A stretch of DNA of 18,696 nt from JAAYCB01 sp012744395 (GCA_028703175.1 JAQVNJ010000124.1:1-18696); one strand, 5' to 3'. Shown: positions 1 to 6,671, counted from the first letter of the stretch. Numbers and translations are program-made. Notes: generated by a model not told the origin, from the sequence alone.

Positions 1-182
1 ACGAAGATACGTTCTGGTCGGAGTTCTGATCGCCGCAGCGCCCCGGCGACGGGCGGGGGCAGGGGGAGACGGTCCGCCCATGCCGCAGGATTTCCCCGAC
101 ACCCCAACCGCGCCATCCCGTCAGGATGCCGTTTGGTCGGCAGGTCTTGCCCCGAGAAGCCCCGGAAGACGGCCGGCCCGTG

Positions 183-220
183 CAGGAGGGGGAGGGCGGC
201 TAGCCGCCCTCCCCCTCCTG
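183..220. repeat. 38-bp perfect palindrome (hairpin or terminator-like)
   Basis: Bases 183-201 are the exact reverse complement of 202-220, centred on CGGCTAGCCG. Each arm is a G-rich or C-rich tract (CAGGAGGGGGAGGGCGGC on the left). As RNA this would form a very stable hairpin, extended outward by a G-U, a U-A and a G-C pair. No T run follows, so it is not a textbook intrinsic terminator. It lies just upstream of the decayed regulator frame. It could be the terminator of a gene lost to the left, or a mobile palindromic unit. Confidence 0.7.
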
Positions 221-278
221 TACCTCCTTGGCTCACCTATTCCGGGTGACCATGATCAGGGCGTATCGGAAATCAAAG

Positions 279-575
279 CACCGCGATTTGGGCGAGGAGG
301 CTCTTCAGCAGCGATTTCGCCAGGATCTTCTCTACCGCATCCGCGTGGCGCGGGTCCGGCTTCCCGCACTCCGCGAGCGCCGCGACGACCTACCCCTGCT
401 CGCCCGCGCGTTTCTGGCGGTCCAGCGAGCGTCCACGGGAAAGGAGGTCCACGCGATCAGCGACGAAGCCATGGCCCTCGTGCTCGATTACCGCTGGCCC
501 GGAAACGTCCGCGCGCTTCGAAACGCCGTGGAATATGCCGTAATCCGCTGCCGGACTGGCTCTCTATCGCCAGGC
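279..575 (+). pseudogene. Remnant of a sigma-54-dependent activator (3' end of AAA+ domain)
   Basis: The frame open from 228 shows the end of an NtrC-type sigma-54 interaction domain: HRDL, then FRQDLLYRIRVARVRLPALRERRDD, where family members have FREDLYYRLNVVRIRLPPLRERRED, then LLARAFL and the sensor-II WPGNVRALRNAVEYAVI segment (about 575 is where similarity ends). The Walker A, Walker B and GAFTGA parts of the ATPase should lie upstream but are absent, and so is the C-terminal Fis-type DNA-binding helix. What is left could not hydrolyse ATP or activate sigma-54 polymerase. The frame runs straight into unrelated sigma-factor sequence, so this is a broken gene fused by deletion. The N-terminal 17 residues of the open frame show no homology that I recognise. 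Confidence 0.7.
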
Positions 576-638
576 CGCCCCGGGGCCGCCACGTCAAGCG
601 GTCGTTTCTCGGGGGGGATGCGTGCATTTGCGCGCGGG

Positions 639-1269
639 CGAAAAGTGTCCGAGCCGGAGGCGATCGGCCTGCTGGCCTTGATGGTTCTGCAGGAATCGCG
701 CCGCCAGGCCAGGTGCACGCCGGAGGGGGATCTGGTGTTGCTGGAGGATCAGGACCGCTCCCTGTGGGACGCCGGCCTGATCGCCGAGGGCAAGTCGCTC
801 GTCGAACGGGCCCTGTCGACTCGCCGCTTCGGGGCCTATACCCTCCAGGCGGCGATTGCCGCTGTCCACGCCGGGGCGCCAGCGGCCGCCGCGACCGACT
901 GGCCGCAGATTGTGGCCCTTTACGACGCCCTTTTCTCCGTCGACCCCTCGCCGGTCGTGGAACTCAACCGCGCGGTGGCCGTGGCCATGCGCGACGGACC
1001 CGAGAGGGGGTTGGCTCTGGTCGATGCGATCCTCCAGCGGGGCGACCTGGGCGGCTACCACCTCGCCCACGCGGCGCGGGCCGACTTTTGCCGCCGCCCT
1101 CGGACGAACCGGCGAGGCCCGCAGCGCCTACGAGCGGGCTCTGGCCCTTGCCCGGCAGGAACCGGAGCGGCGGTTCCTGGCCCGGCGACTGGCCGAGTTG
1201 GCGCCCGATCGTCGCACGACGGGGCAGGCCCCCGCCGGCTTGGAGGTGCGCCGTCAACCGTTGTGTTAG
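639..1269 (+). pseudogene. Remnant of an ECF42-type sigma factor, C-terminal (TPR-like) half, frameshifted
   Basis: In the same frame as the preceding sigma-54 remnant, from about 639, the protein reads SEPEAIGLLALMVLQESRR, then DLVLLEDQDRSLWD, LIAEGKSLVERAL, YTLQAAIAAVHA, TDWPQIVALYDAL and SPVVELNRAVAVAM. This is the conserved C-terminal extension of ECF42-group sigma factors (DUF6596 with TPR-like helices). Regions sigma-2 and sigma-4, needed to bind polymerase and promoter, are missing. At the TTTT run at 1083-1086 the reading moves to the next frame, where it continues with ALGRTGEARSAYERALALA, ERRFLARRLAEL and a stop at 1267-1269. Deleting one T restores the family sequence. ECF42 genes are typically linked to DGPF/YciI genes, and one follows here at 1384, so this remnant probably belonged to that locus. 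Confidence 0.75.
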
Positions 1270-1370
1270 CGGGTCAAAAGAATTTTCGTCGGCCTGTCGA
1301 GATCGGGGGCGGCCGTTCGACTACTTGATGGAGTCGGGACAAAGACCGGCTGATTCCGCGTTTTTCAGCG

Positions 1371-1376
1371 AGGAGA
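1371..1376 (+). promoter_or_regulatory. Ribosome binding site of the DGPF/YciI gene
   Basis: AGGAGA lies 7 nt before the ATG at 1384 and fixes this start. Confidence 0.6.
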
Positions 1377-1383
1377 ACCGTAA

Positions 1384-1791
1384 ATGCAATACATGTTGCT
1401 GATCTATGGAGACGAGAATTCCTGGAACGAGCAGGAACGAAAAGAGTGCATGCTCGAATCAATGGCGATCTGCGACGAATTGTCCGCGCAAGGGAAGTAC
1501 GTCGCCTCGGCCCCTCTGCATTCCGTGGCCACCGCCACCTGTCTGCGCGTGCGAGGCGGCAAGCGGCTGGTCACCGACGGGCCCTTCGCCGAGACCACCG
1601 AGCAGCTTGGCGGATACTACATCATCGATGTCGACCATCTCGACGAAGCGATTGCGATTGCCGGCCGACTGCCGCCGGCAAAGAAAGGCACGGTGGAGAT
1701 CCGACCCGTGTTCGACGTGACGCCCTTGCGAGAATCGTTTGTCTCGCGCCGGTCGCATGTCGATTCGGTCCGCTGCCGATCGACCACATGA
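1384..1791 (+). CDS. DGPF-domain (YCII-related) protein
   Basis: A 135-residue protein opening MQYMLLIYGDE, with the VTDGPFAETTEQLGGYYIIDVDHLDEAI stretch that defines the DGPF/YCII-related family (DGPF at residues 65-68). The fold is a small ferredoxin-like alpha/beta dimer; the cellular function of this subfamily is not established. Such genes are commonly linked to ECF42-type sigma factors, and the C-terminal half of one lies immediately upstream as a pseudogene, so this gene may have lost its dedicated sigma factor. The conserved domain ends near residue 110 (EIRPVF). The last 25 residues, rich in Arg and Ser, look like read-through into non-conserved sequence. The stop codon overlaps the first bases of a strong hairpin. 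Confidence 0.85.
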   Translation: MQYMLLIYGDENSWNEQERKECMLESMAICDELSAQGKYVASAPLHSVATATCLRVRGGKRLVTDGPFAETTEQLGGYYIIDVDHLDEAIAIAGRLPPAKKGTVEIRPVFDVTPLRESFVSRRSHVDSVRCRSTT

Positions 1792-1834
1792 TCCAGGCGG
1801 CCTCCGTGAGGCCCTTCTGGATCAGGACGTTTTT
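1790..1834 (+). terminator. Hairpin with downstream T run between the YciI and VOC genes
   Basis: GATCCAG (1790-1796) pairs with CTGGATC (1817-1823), and inside it GGCCTC (1799-1804) pairs with GAGGCC (1808-1813) around a CGT loop. TTTTT follows at 1830-1834, 6 nt after the stem. The structure starts within the YciI stop codon (1789-1791). The stem is strong but the T run is short and slightly distant, so it may be an intrinsic terminator or attenuator that lowers expression of the downstream VOC gene. Confidence 0.5.
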
Positions 1835-1856
1835 CCTACACCCAACTACGACGCAC

Positions 1857-1862
1857 AAGGAG
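1857..1862 (+). promoter_or_regulatory. Ribosome binding site of the VOC gene
   Basis: AAGGAG sits 5 nt before the ATG at 1868. It decides this start over the upstream in-frame ATG at 1739, which lies inside the preceding gene. Confidence 0.65.
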
Positions 1863-1867
1863 CAAAC

Positions 1868-2299
1868 ATGACCAGCACGTCAATTCAACCTTACCTGTTT
1901 TTTGGAGGCCGCTGCGACGAAGCCATCGAGTTCTACCGAAAGGGACTCGGCGCGGAGCTCGAAATCCTCCTCCGCTACAAGGATAGTCCCGATCCCCCGC
2001 CTCCGGGAATGCTCCAGCCGGGCTTCGAAGACAAGGTGATGCACGCGGCGTTGCGGGTCGGCGGGGCCGTTCTGATGGCGTCGGACGGCTGCGACGACAA
2101 GATGTGTTTCGACGGATTCCGGCTCTCGCTCGCCTTGCCGGCGGGAGTCGACGCCCAACGGGCATTTGCCGCGCTTTCCGACGGAGGCCAGGTGCAGATG
2201 CCGCTCACGAAAACTTTCTTTTCCCCCTGTTTCGGCATGGTCACCGACCGCTTCGGCGTCGGCTGGATGGTCACCGTGGCGGCGGAGACGGCCGCTTGA
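1868..2299 (+). CDS. VOC-family protein (PhnB-like, glyoxalase fold)
   Basis: A 143-residue protein. It opens with IQPYLFFGGRCDEAIEFYRKGLGAE, the first beta-alpha-beta module of PhnB-like vicinal-oxygen-chelate proteins. It continues with KVMHAALRVGGAVLMASDG and ends with PLTKTFFSPCFGMVTDRFGVGWMV, the typical closing module (W...FG...D.FG..W). Length fits the family. PhnB-like proteins do not act in C-P lyase cleavage despite the name, and the substrate of this one cannot be told from sequence. It lies 76 bp after the DGPF gene, behind a hairpin. YciI, VOC and ECF sigma genes frequently cluster, which suggests one stress- or detoxification-related locus (inference). Confidence 0.85.
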   Translation: MTSTSIQPYLFFGGRCDEAIEFYRKGLGAELEILLRYKDSPDPPPPGMLQPGFEDKVMHAALRVGGAVLMASDGCDDKMCFDGFRLSLALPAGVDAQRAFAALSDGGQVQMPLTKTFFSPCFGMVTDRFGVGWMVTVAAETAA

Positions 2300-2358
2300 A
2301 TCCACTTTTTTTGACTCCCCATTGAACCGTTGGCCACCCCCGGGCGACCTCTTGGCGG

Positions 2359-2910
2359 ATGAACCAGAACGAACGGATCAACGACGAACTGCTGGTGATC
2401 CGTGTTCAGGAGGGTGCCGTTGAGGCCCTGACCGAGTTGGTCGGCCGCTGGCAGGACCGCCTCTGGCGGCTTGCCTGGCGTCTGACCGGCGACGAACAGG
2501 CCGCCTGGGACGTGCTCCAGGAGGCCTGGATCGCGATCAGCCGCCGCATCGGGCGGCTGGGCGACCCTTCGGCCTTCCCCGCCTGGGCCTACCGCATCAC
2601 CAGCAACAAATCGCGCGACTGGATTCGCCGCCGCCGGCGCATGCGCCGGGCCGACGAGGCCTACGGCCAGCACTGGCACGAAATGGATGGTGGCCAGAAC
2701 CACGCGGAGCGGCAGTACGCCGATCTCCGCGAGGCCCTGGCCGACCTGGCCGGCGGCGATCGCGCGATCCTTTCGCTCCGCTATGAAGATGGATTCTCGA
2801 CGGCCGAGATCGGCGAAATCCTGGGGATTCCGGCAGGCACGGTCAAATCAAGACTCCATTACGCCCGGCAGCGATTGCGCCGGTTCTTTGAGGAAGAAGG
2901 CGATGAGTGA
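2359..2910 (+). CDS. ECF-family RNA polymerase sigma factor
   Basis: A 183-residue protein with both core regions of an extracytoplasmic-function sigma factor. Sigma region 2 spans about residues 24-92 (WDVLQEAWIAISRRI, then FPAWAYRITSNKSRDWIRRRRR). Region 4 spans about 124-175 (RAILSLRYEDGFSTAEIGEILGIPAGTVKSRLHYARQRLRR, with the helix-turn-helix). It directs core polymerase to its own promoter set. The stop overlaps the start of the next gene by 8 bp (ATGAGTGA), so the two proteins are translationally coupled, the usual arrangement of a sigma factor with its regulator. No good Shine-Dalgarno precedes the ATG at 2359. The GC-rich, Arg-rich linker between regions 2 and 4 is ordinary for such proteins. 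Confidence 0.93.
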   Translation: MNQNERINDELLVIRVQEGAVEALTELVGRWQDRLWRLAWRLTGDEQAAWDVLQEAWIAISRRIGRLGDPSAFPAWAYRITSNKSRDWIRRRRRMRRADEAYGQHWHEMDGGQNHAERQYADLREALADLAGGDRAILSLRYEDGFSTAEIGEILGIPAGTVKSRLHYARQRLRRFFEEEGDE

Positions 2911-3934
2911 ACACGACGAAACCCTTCGAAAGGCTCTGGAAGAGAACGCGCGGTTGCGCTCCGAGCGGGAAGAATCGCTTCGCCAAGGCGCTTCTGCCGA
3001 ATACTCCGCCCATCTGCGAGCGGCCGAACGGATCTACTGGATCTATGCCCTGGCCTGCGTGGCCCTCGGAGTCTCGGCGATCAACTCCTTCTTCTTCGCC
3101 CCCGGCTTCGACACGAAAACGATGATCGGTTGCGCCGTGGTGATCCTTGTGATCTACGCAACGACCGTGCTGATGAAGCTCTGGTTTGCCGTGGCCGCGA
3201 TGAAGATGAGCGTGCTCAAGGACATGAAACTGCTGCGGCTTGAAGTGGCCCGTCTTGCCGAGGCGGTCGGAGTGGAACGCCCGGCCGAGCCGCTGGTTAA
3301 ATACGAACCGTTGCGGGGGGCATCGAAGCGGGAACGATGGCTCTGGCTGGCCGCCTGCGTCGTCGTCGCGATGGCGATCTCTTCGTGGACCGGCCAGGAA
3401 CTGGGCGGAGCAAGCGGGAAGGTGGTCGACGCGACGACCGTCACGCTCGCAGCCGACGGTAGTGCGACCACCGTGACGGAGATCGAGCACCCCTACTACA
3501 GCCGGCTCCTGGTGTCCAGGCAGTTCCCGTTCTTCGCACCGAAAGGCACGCGGATTCGCTTTCTCGATCCCTGGGGAAGAGATTTGCCCATCAAGGTCAT
3601 CGAAACGGGCGGTCACACCCGCCACGAAGTGACCCTCACCGATCCGGTCTTCGCCAACGGCATGATGCGCTACTCGCGGATTTCTGAAACGCCGAGCGCC
3701 GCCACCCGCCAGGACGGCGTGTGGACCTACAAGAACGACATCATGTACAGCAAGCCGGAGAACTGGTTCACGATAACCGTCTGCCTGCCGAAGGGCGCGA
3801 AACTCGTTTCGGCGGAGCCGTCGCCCTCCCTCGAGTTCGAACAGGATGGGCGAACGGCCGTGCAGTTCCGCGGAACACGCCAGAAGAACGAGCGTTTCGC
3901 CTATTCGGTGAAGTATGAACTGCAGGAGAAATAG
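2903..3934 (+). CDS. Three-span membrane protein paired with the ECF sigma factor (putative anti-sigma or sensor)
   Basis: A 343-residue protein. Residues 1-43 are a charged cytoplasmic helix. TM1 is about 44-66, TM2 about 74-96, then a charged helix (LKDMKLLRLEVARLAEAVG, about 104-124), TM3 about 146-163, and a soluble C-terminal domain of about 180 residues. TM1-TM2 plus the following helix resembles the small membrane proteins (DUF6768-like) found after ECF sigma genes in planctomycetes. The C-terminal part is predicted extracytoplasmic and beta-rich (VVDATTVTLAADGSATTVTEIEH, then RIRFLDPWGRDLPIKVIE), and I do not recognise its family. The start at 2903 is chosen for the 8-bp overlap with the sigma gene and GAGGAAGAAGG upstream. 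Inference: it holds the sigma factor at the membrane and senses an envelope signal. There is no zinc-finger anti-sigma HxxxCxxC motif. Confidence 0.75.
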   Translation: MSEHDETLRKALEENARLRSEREESLRQGASAEYSAHLRAAERIYWIYALACVALGVSAINSFFFAPGFDTKTMIGCAVVILVIYATTVLMKLWFAVAAMKMSVLKDMKLLRLEVARLAEAVGVERPAEPLVKYEPLRGASKRERWLWLAACVVVAMAISSWTGQELGGASGKVVDATTVTLAADGSATTVTEIEHPYYSRLLVSRQFPFFAPKGTRIRFLDPWGRDLPIKVIETGGHTRHEVTLTDPVFANGMMRYSRISETPSAATRQDGVWTYKNDIMYSKPENWFTITVCLPKGAKLVSAEPSPSLEFEQDGRTAVQFRGTRQKNERFAYSVKYELQEK

Positions 3935-3937
3935 GTC

Positions 3938-4279
3938 TTAGTGGGTGTCGGGCTTGGGGGCCGGTTTTCGCCGGTTGTCGAGGAGGTGGCGGACTGCGAG
4001 GACCGGGTGCCGCAGCAGCATGCGGGGGCCGGCGTATTGCATGACTTCCTTGACGCGCTGGCGCATCTGGGGCTTGTAGCAGTGGATGGGGCAGTTGGCG
4101 CAGGTCGTCTTCTGGGGCCCGAACGGGCACCGGTCCAGGCGGCAGGTGGCGTAGTCGAGCAGTTCCGAACACTCCGCGCAAGGCGTGCCGCCGGACCCGT
4201 GATGGTCGCGGCAATAGAGCCGAACCATGGCCTGGACGGTTCGTTTTTCGCGGGCGATTCGGGGCGGATCGGCGGACAT
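3938..4279 (-). CDS. Nitrous oxide-stimulated promoter family protein (Cys-rich)
   Basis: A 113-residue protein opening RIAREKRTVQAMVRLYCRDHH and continuing with PCAECSELLDYATCRLDRCPFG and TTCANCPIHCYKP. This pattern, with the KPxMRxxVKxVM helix and PRMLLRHP after it, matches the family named for a nitrous oxide-stimulated promoter. Eight cysteines (23, 34, 37, 46, 51, 60, 63, 67), including two CxxC pairs, point to a metal or Fe-S site. The biochemical role is unknown. The gene converges on the ECF partner gene with only 3 bp between stops. The last 15 residues are basic and not conserved as far as I can tell. Confidence 0.85.
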   Translation of the reverse strand: MSADPPRIAREKRTVQAMVRLYCRDHHGSGGTPCAECSELLDYATCRLDRCPFGPQKTTCANCPIHCYKPQMRQRVKEVMQYAGPRMLLRHPVLAVRHLLDNRRKPAPKPDTH

Positions 4280-4477
4280 CGGGGGCAGGTGCGGCAGGGA
4301 TCGAGGGGGCCGGGATCATTCTACGGGCCGCCGGGGAGGAATCAACGGTCGGGCATTTGCTTCGCCTCCGGCCGCGGAGCCGGTGGGGCGTGCCGGCTCG
4401 AAAAACTTGCATCCGGCCCAAGGAGGGCTTAAGGTGGTCGTGTTTGCAGTGCGGGCTACTTTGCCCTTGGTCCCGGC
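4280..4477. other. Non-coding stretch upstream of the Cys-rich gene
   Basis: I see no convincing gene here. It contains a hairpin with GAGCCGG at 4377-4383 pairing with CCGGCTC at 4393-4399 (9-nt loop). An A run follows the stem on the plus strand, so it is not a plus-strand terminator. The region should hold the promoter of the minus-strand Cys-rich gene, but no clear -10/-35 pair stands out. Confidence 0.4.
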
Positions 4478-4579
4478 ATGAATTGCCCGAGCTGGAACAT
4501 GTTCTGGGATTTGGGCAGCGGACAGCTCGGCGACATGGGAAGCCACACCATGGACCTGGCCTGGAATACCATCGACGCC
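4478..4579 (+). pseudogene. Fragment of a Gfo/Idh/MocA-family oxidoreductase
   Basis: From 4478 the frame encodes CPSWNMFWDLGSGQLGDMGSHTMDLAWNTIDA. This closely resembles the conserved core of planctomycete Gfo/Idh/MocA dehydrogenases (the W..WWDFG.G..GDMG.H..D..WW segment, which includes a substrate-pocket His). Only about 33 residues survive. The NAD-binding Rossmann domain that should precede and the remainder that should follow are absent in every frame nearby. The next residues (SNRPAARPGCT) look like unrelated sequence. It is best read as a relic left by deletion just upstream of the permease gene. Confidence 0.6.
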
Positions 4580-4625
4580 GGGCCGGTGTCCAACCGGCCC
4601 GCCGCGCGGCCCGGCTGCACCCGGT

Positions 4626-4630
4626 GGAGG
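4626..4630 (+). promoter_or_regulatory. Ribosome binding site of the permease gene
   Basis: GGAGG lies 7 nt before the ATG at 4638. Confidence 0.55.
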
Positions 4631-4637
4631 CCCTGCG

Positions 4638-5855
4638 ATGAAGTCGTCGAAGAACGTTGCTCTGTCTCTCGAGATCCTGACGGCCCACAAGCTGCGCACC
4701 CTGCTGAGTATGCTGGGCATCGTCGTGGGGGTCGCCACCGTGATCCTCATGGTCTCGGCCGGCAAGGGAGCGGAGAAGAGCATCCTCGATCGGATTCGCG
4801 GCATGGGTACGAATTTGATTACGGTCACGGCGGGCCAAACCCGTGTGATCGCCGGTCGCCAGCGACAGATGAGCACGGTCACCAGCCTCATGCGCGAAGA
4901 CGCCGAGGCGGTTCAGCAGGAGTGCCCTTCCGTTGCCTTGGCGGCTGCGGCGATTGATCGGAAGATGGCCACCCGCTGGGAGGCCGAAATGGCCAACACC
5001 TCCGTCCTCGGTATCGATCCCGAGGGCCTCCGGATTCGCAACATGGCCATTGCCTCCGGCCGCCTGTTCGACCAGGAAGAGTGCCGCGGCCGCCGCCGCG
5101 TGGCGGTCGTCGGTCCGACGGTCGTCGAAAACCTGTTTCTCGGGGCGGACCCCGTCGGCCTGACGTTTCGCATCGGCCGGGCGCCGTTCGAGGTGATCGG
5201 AGTGACGGAGCCGAAAGGCGTTGATGCCAACGGCTTCGATCAGGACGACCTGGTGATCGTGCCGCTGGAGACGGCCATGCGGCGCTTGATGAACGTCGAT
5301 TACATCCAGACGATTTACGCTCAAGCCAGGTCGAGCGCCGGGCTGGAGACAGCGGAAACCGAAATCCGAGAGTTGCTCCGCCGCCGGCACCGGCTTGGCG
5401 ACAAGCCCGACGATTTCACGATTCAGAACCAGGCCACGCTGCTCGCCGCGGAGCGCGAAACGGCCCAGTCGATGACGCTGCTGATCGGCAGCGTTTCGGC
5501 AATCTCGCTGTTCGTCGGCGGCGTGGGAATCCTGGCGGTGATGCTGATCTCGGTGCGGGAACGGACCGGCGAGATCGGGCTCCGCCGCGCGGTCGGCGCT
5601 CGTCGCAGCGACATCCGCAACCAGTTCCTGCTCGAGTCGGGCCTGCTTTCCGGCATCGGAGGGTTTTTCGGGGTGGCGATCGGCATCGGGTCGGCTTGGG
5701 GGGTCTCCGCGTTGGGATACTGGGAGGTTGTTCTCTCCTGGCCCGCCGCGGCCGTCGGTTTCTTGTTTTCCGTCTCCCTGGGAGTGGTGTTTGGCCTCTA
5801 CCCGGCTCTGCGGGCCGCGGCCTTGGAGCCGATCGACGCGCTGCGGTCCGAGTGA
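4638..5855 (+). CDS. MacB/FtsX-type ABC transporter permease
   Basis: A 405-residue protein with the MacB layout. TM1 is about 19-41 (AHKLRTLLSMLGIVVGVATVILMVS), followed by a large periplasmic MacB-PCD domain (about 45-275, with the SVLGIDPEGLRIRNMAIASGRLFDQEE and VAVVGPTVVENLF motifs). The C-terminal FtsX domain has three helices (about 280-304, 333-355, 365-386) and the closing YPALRAAALEPIDALRSE. Such proteins work as mechanotransmission dimers with a cytoplasmic MacB-type ATPase, and often with a MacA adaptor, for export or lipoprotein handling. Neither partner is beside it. Upstream is only the oxidoreductase fragment and downstream is the convergent trmB. Its ATPase must therefore be encoded elsewhere, or was lost in the same rearrangement. 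Confidence 0.92.
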   Translation: MKSSKNVALSLEILTAHKLRTLLSMLGIVVGVATVILMVSAGKGAEKSILDRIRGMGTNLITVTAGQTRVIAGRQRQMSTVTSLMREDAEAVQQECPSVALAAAAIDRKMATRWEAEMANTSVLGIDPEGLRIRNMAIASGRLFDQEECRGRRRVAVVGPTVVENLFLGADPVGLTFRIGRAPFEVIGVTEPKGVDANGFDQDDLVIVPLETAMRRLMNVDYIQTIYAQARSSAGLETAETEIRELLRRRHRLGDKPDDFTIQNQATLLAAERETAQSMTLLIGSVSAISLFVGGVGILAVMLISVRERTGEIGLRRAVGARRSDIRNQFLLESGLLSGIGGFFGVAIGIGSAWGVSALGYWEVVLSWPAAAVGFLFSVSLGVVFGLYPALRAAALEPIDALRSE

Positions 5856-5861
5856 TCGCCG

Positions 5862-5876
5862 TCAGCGGTCCGCTGA
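5862..5876. terminator. Short palindrome between convergent permease and trmB genes
   Basis: TCAGCG (5862-5867) pairs with CGCTGA (5871-5876) around GTC, in the 40-bp gap between the two stop codons. It could act in both directions, but no T run follows on either side, so this is a weak candidate. Confidence 0.3.
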
Positions 5877-5895
5877 TTCAGACCGGCCCGGCCAC

Positions 5896-6543
5896 TCATC
5901 CGGGCGGTTTGCGAAACTCCGAGCGGTAGACGGCCTCGCCGTGCTGGCGGGTGCGGCGCTCGAAGTGGGTCCGGTAGTCCATGTCGTGCGCGGCCGGCGA
6001 CTCCCGCACCGCAAGCGGACCTTCAAAGAGCTTCAGCGTTTCCAGCAACCGGAGCGTGCTGTCAAAATACTCTTCGACATCGGTCCAGAAATGGAGCGAT
6101 CCGCCGGGCGCGAGTGTCCGGTGGACGTCGCGGAGTAAGGGCTCGTTGAGCACCCGGCGTTTCTTGTGCCGCTTCTTCCACCAGGGGTCGGGGAAGTAGA
6201 CGTGCACCGCCCGCAGCGCATCGCGGGAGATCCGTTCGGCAAAGATCCGCAGGCCGTCGCCGGCGACGATCTTCGCGTTGGGCAAGCCGCGCTTGGCCAA
6301 TCCGGCGGCGGCAAAGGCGGCATACTTCTGGGCCACTTCGATGCCGAGGAAATTCACCTCCGGGCAGGCCGCCGCGGCCGTTCGCAGGAACAGCCCCTTG
6401 CCGCTGCCGAGCTCGACTTCGAGGGGCGCCGGATTGCCAAACAAGGCCCAGGCATCCCACGGATTGGGCAAGTCGTCCGGTTCGAGCAGGTAGCCCGACA
6501 GGTCGATTTCCGATTTGATTTTGCGGAGCGCGCGGCGTCCCAT
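5896..6543 (-). CDS. trmB: tRNA (guanine-N7-)-methyltransferase
   Basis: A 215-residue protein that transfers methyl from S-adenosylmethionine to N7 of G46 in the variable loop of tRNAs. Visible motifs are the SAM-binding VELGSGKG (residues 43-50), FLGIEV (65-70), the family hallmark YFPDPWWKKRHKKRR (116-130), LAPGG (144-148) and TDVEEYF (154-160). I chose the ATG at 6543 because MGRRALRKI is the conserved beginning in related proteins. The frame also offers a GTG at 6627, but the 28 residues it would add (rich in Pro and Ser) show no homology. No clear Shine-Dalgarno precedes either start. The gene is on the same strand as the downstream hydrolase and murJ, but the 216-bp gap argues for separate transcription. 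Confidence 0.95.
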   Translation of the reverse strand: MGRRALRKIKSEIDLSGYLLEPDDLPNPWDAWALFGNPAPLEVELGSGKGLFLRTAAAACPEVNFLGIEVAQKYAAFAAAGLAKRGLPNAKIVAGDGLRIFAERISRDALRAVHVYFPDPWWKKRHKKRRVLNEPLLRDVHRTLAPGGSLHFWTDVEEYFDSTLRLLETLKLFEGPLAVRESPAAHDMDYRTHFERRTRQHGEAVYRSEFRKPPG

Positions 6544-6671
6544 CGCGGCGGACAGGTGAGGTTCCAGGCAGGAAGGCAACGAAGGCAGACGACTCGTGCC
6601 ATTGTCGCAGAGATTCTCCGCGAGCACCAGGGTTCGGGGTTCAGTCTTTCATGCCGTGCTCTCTCGGGGTT

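Noticed and set aside
1..29. Possible last eight codons of an upstream gene (EDTFWSEF then TGA at 27-29).
   Set aside because: Too short to recognise a family or to show that the frame is coding.
80..1402. 440-residue open frame on the plus strand.
   Set aside because: Composition is Arg/Pro/Gly-rich shadow coding; the homologous residues lie in the other two frames.
4377..4399. Hairpin GAGCCGG/CCGGCTC as a terminator.
   Set aside because: The run after the stem is A on the plus strand, and on the minus strand the T run precedes the stem, so it does not fit a terminator in either direction.
3768..5390. 540-residue open frame on the minus strand.
   Set aside because: Antisense to the permease and partner genes and overlapping the Cys-rich gene in another frame; low-complexity His/Arg/Pro-rich shadow.
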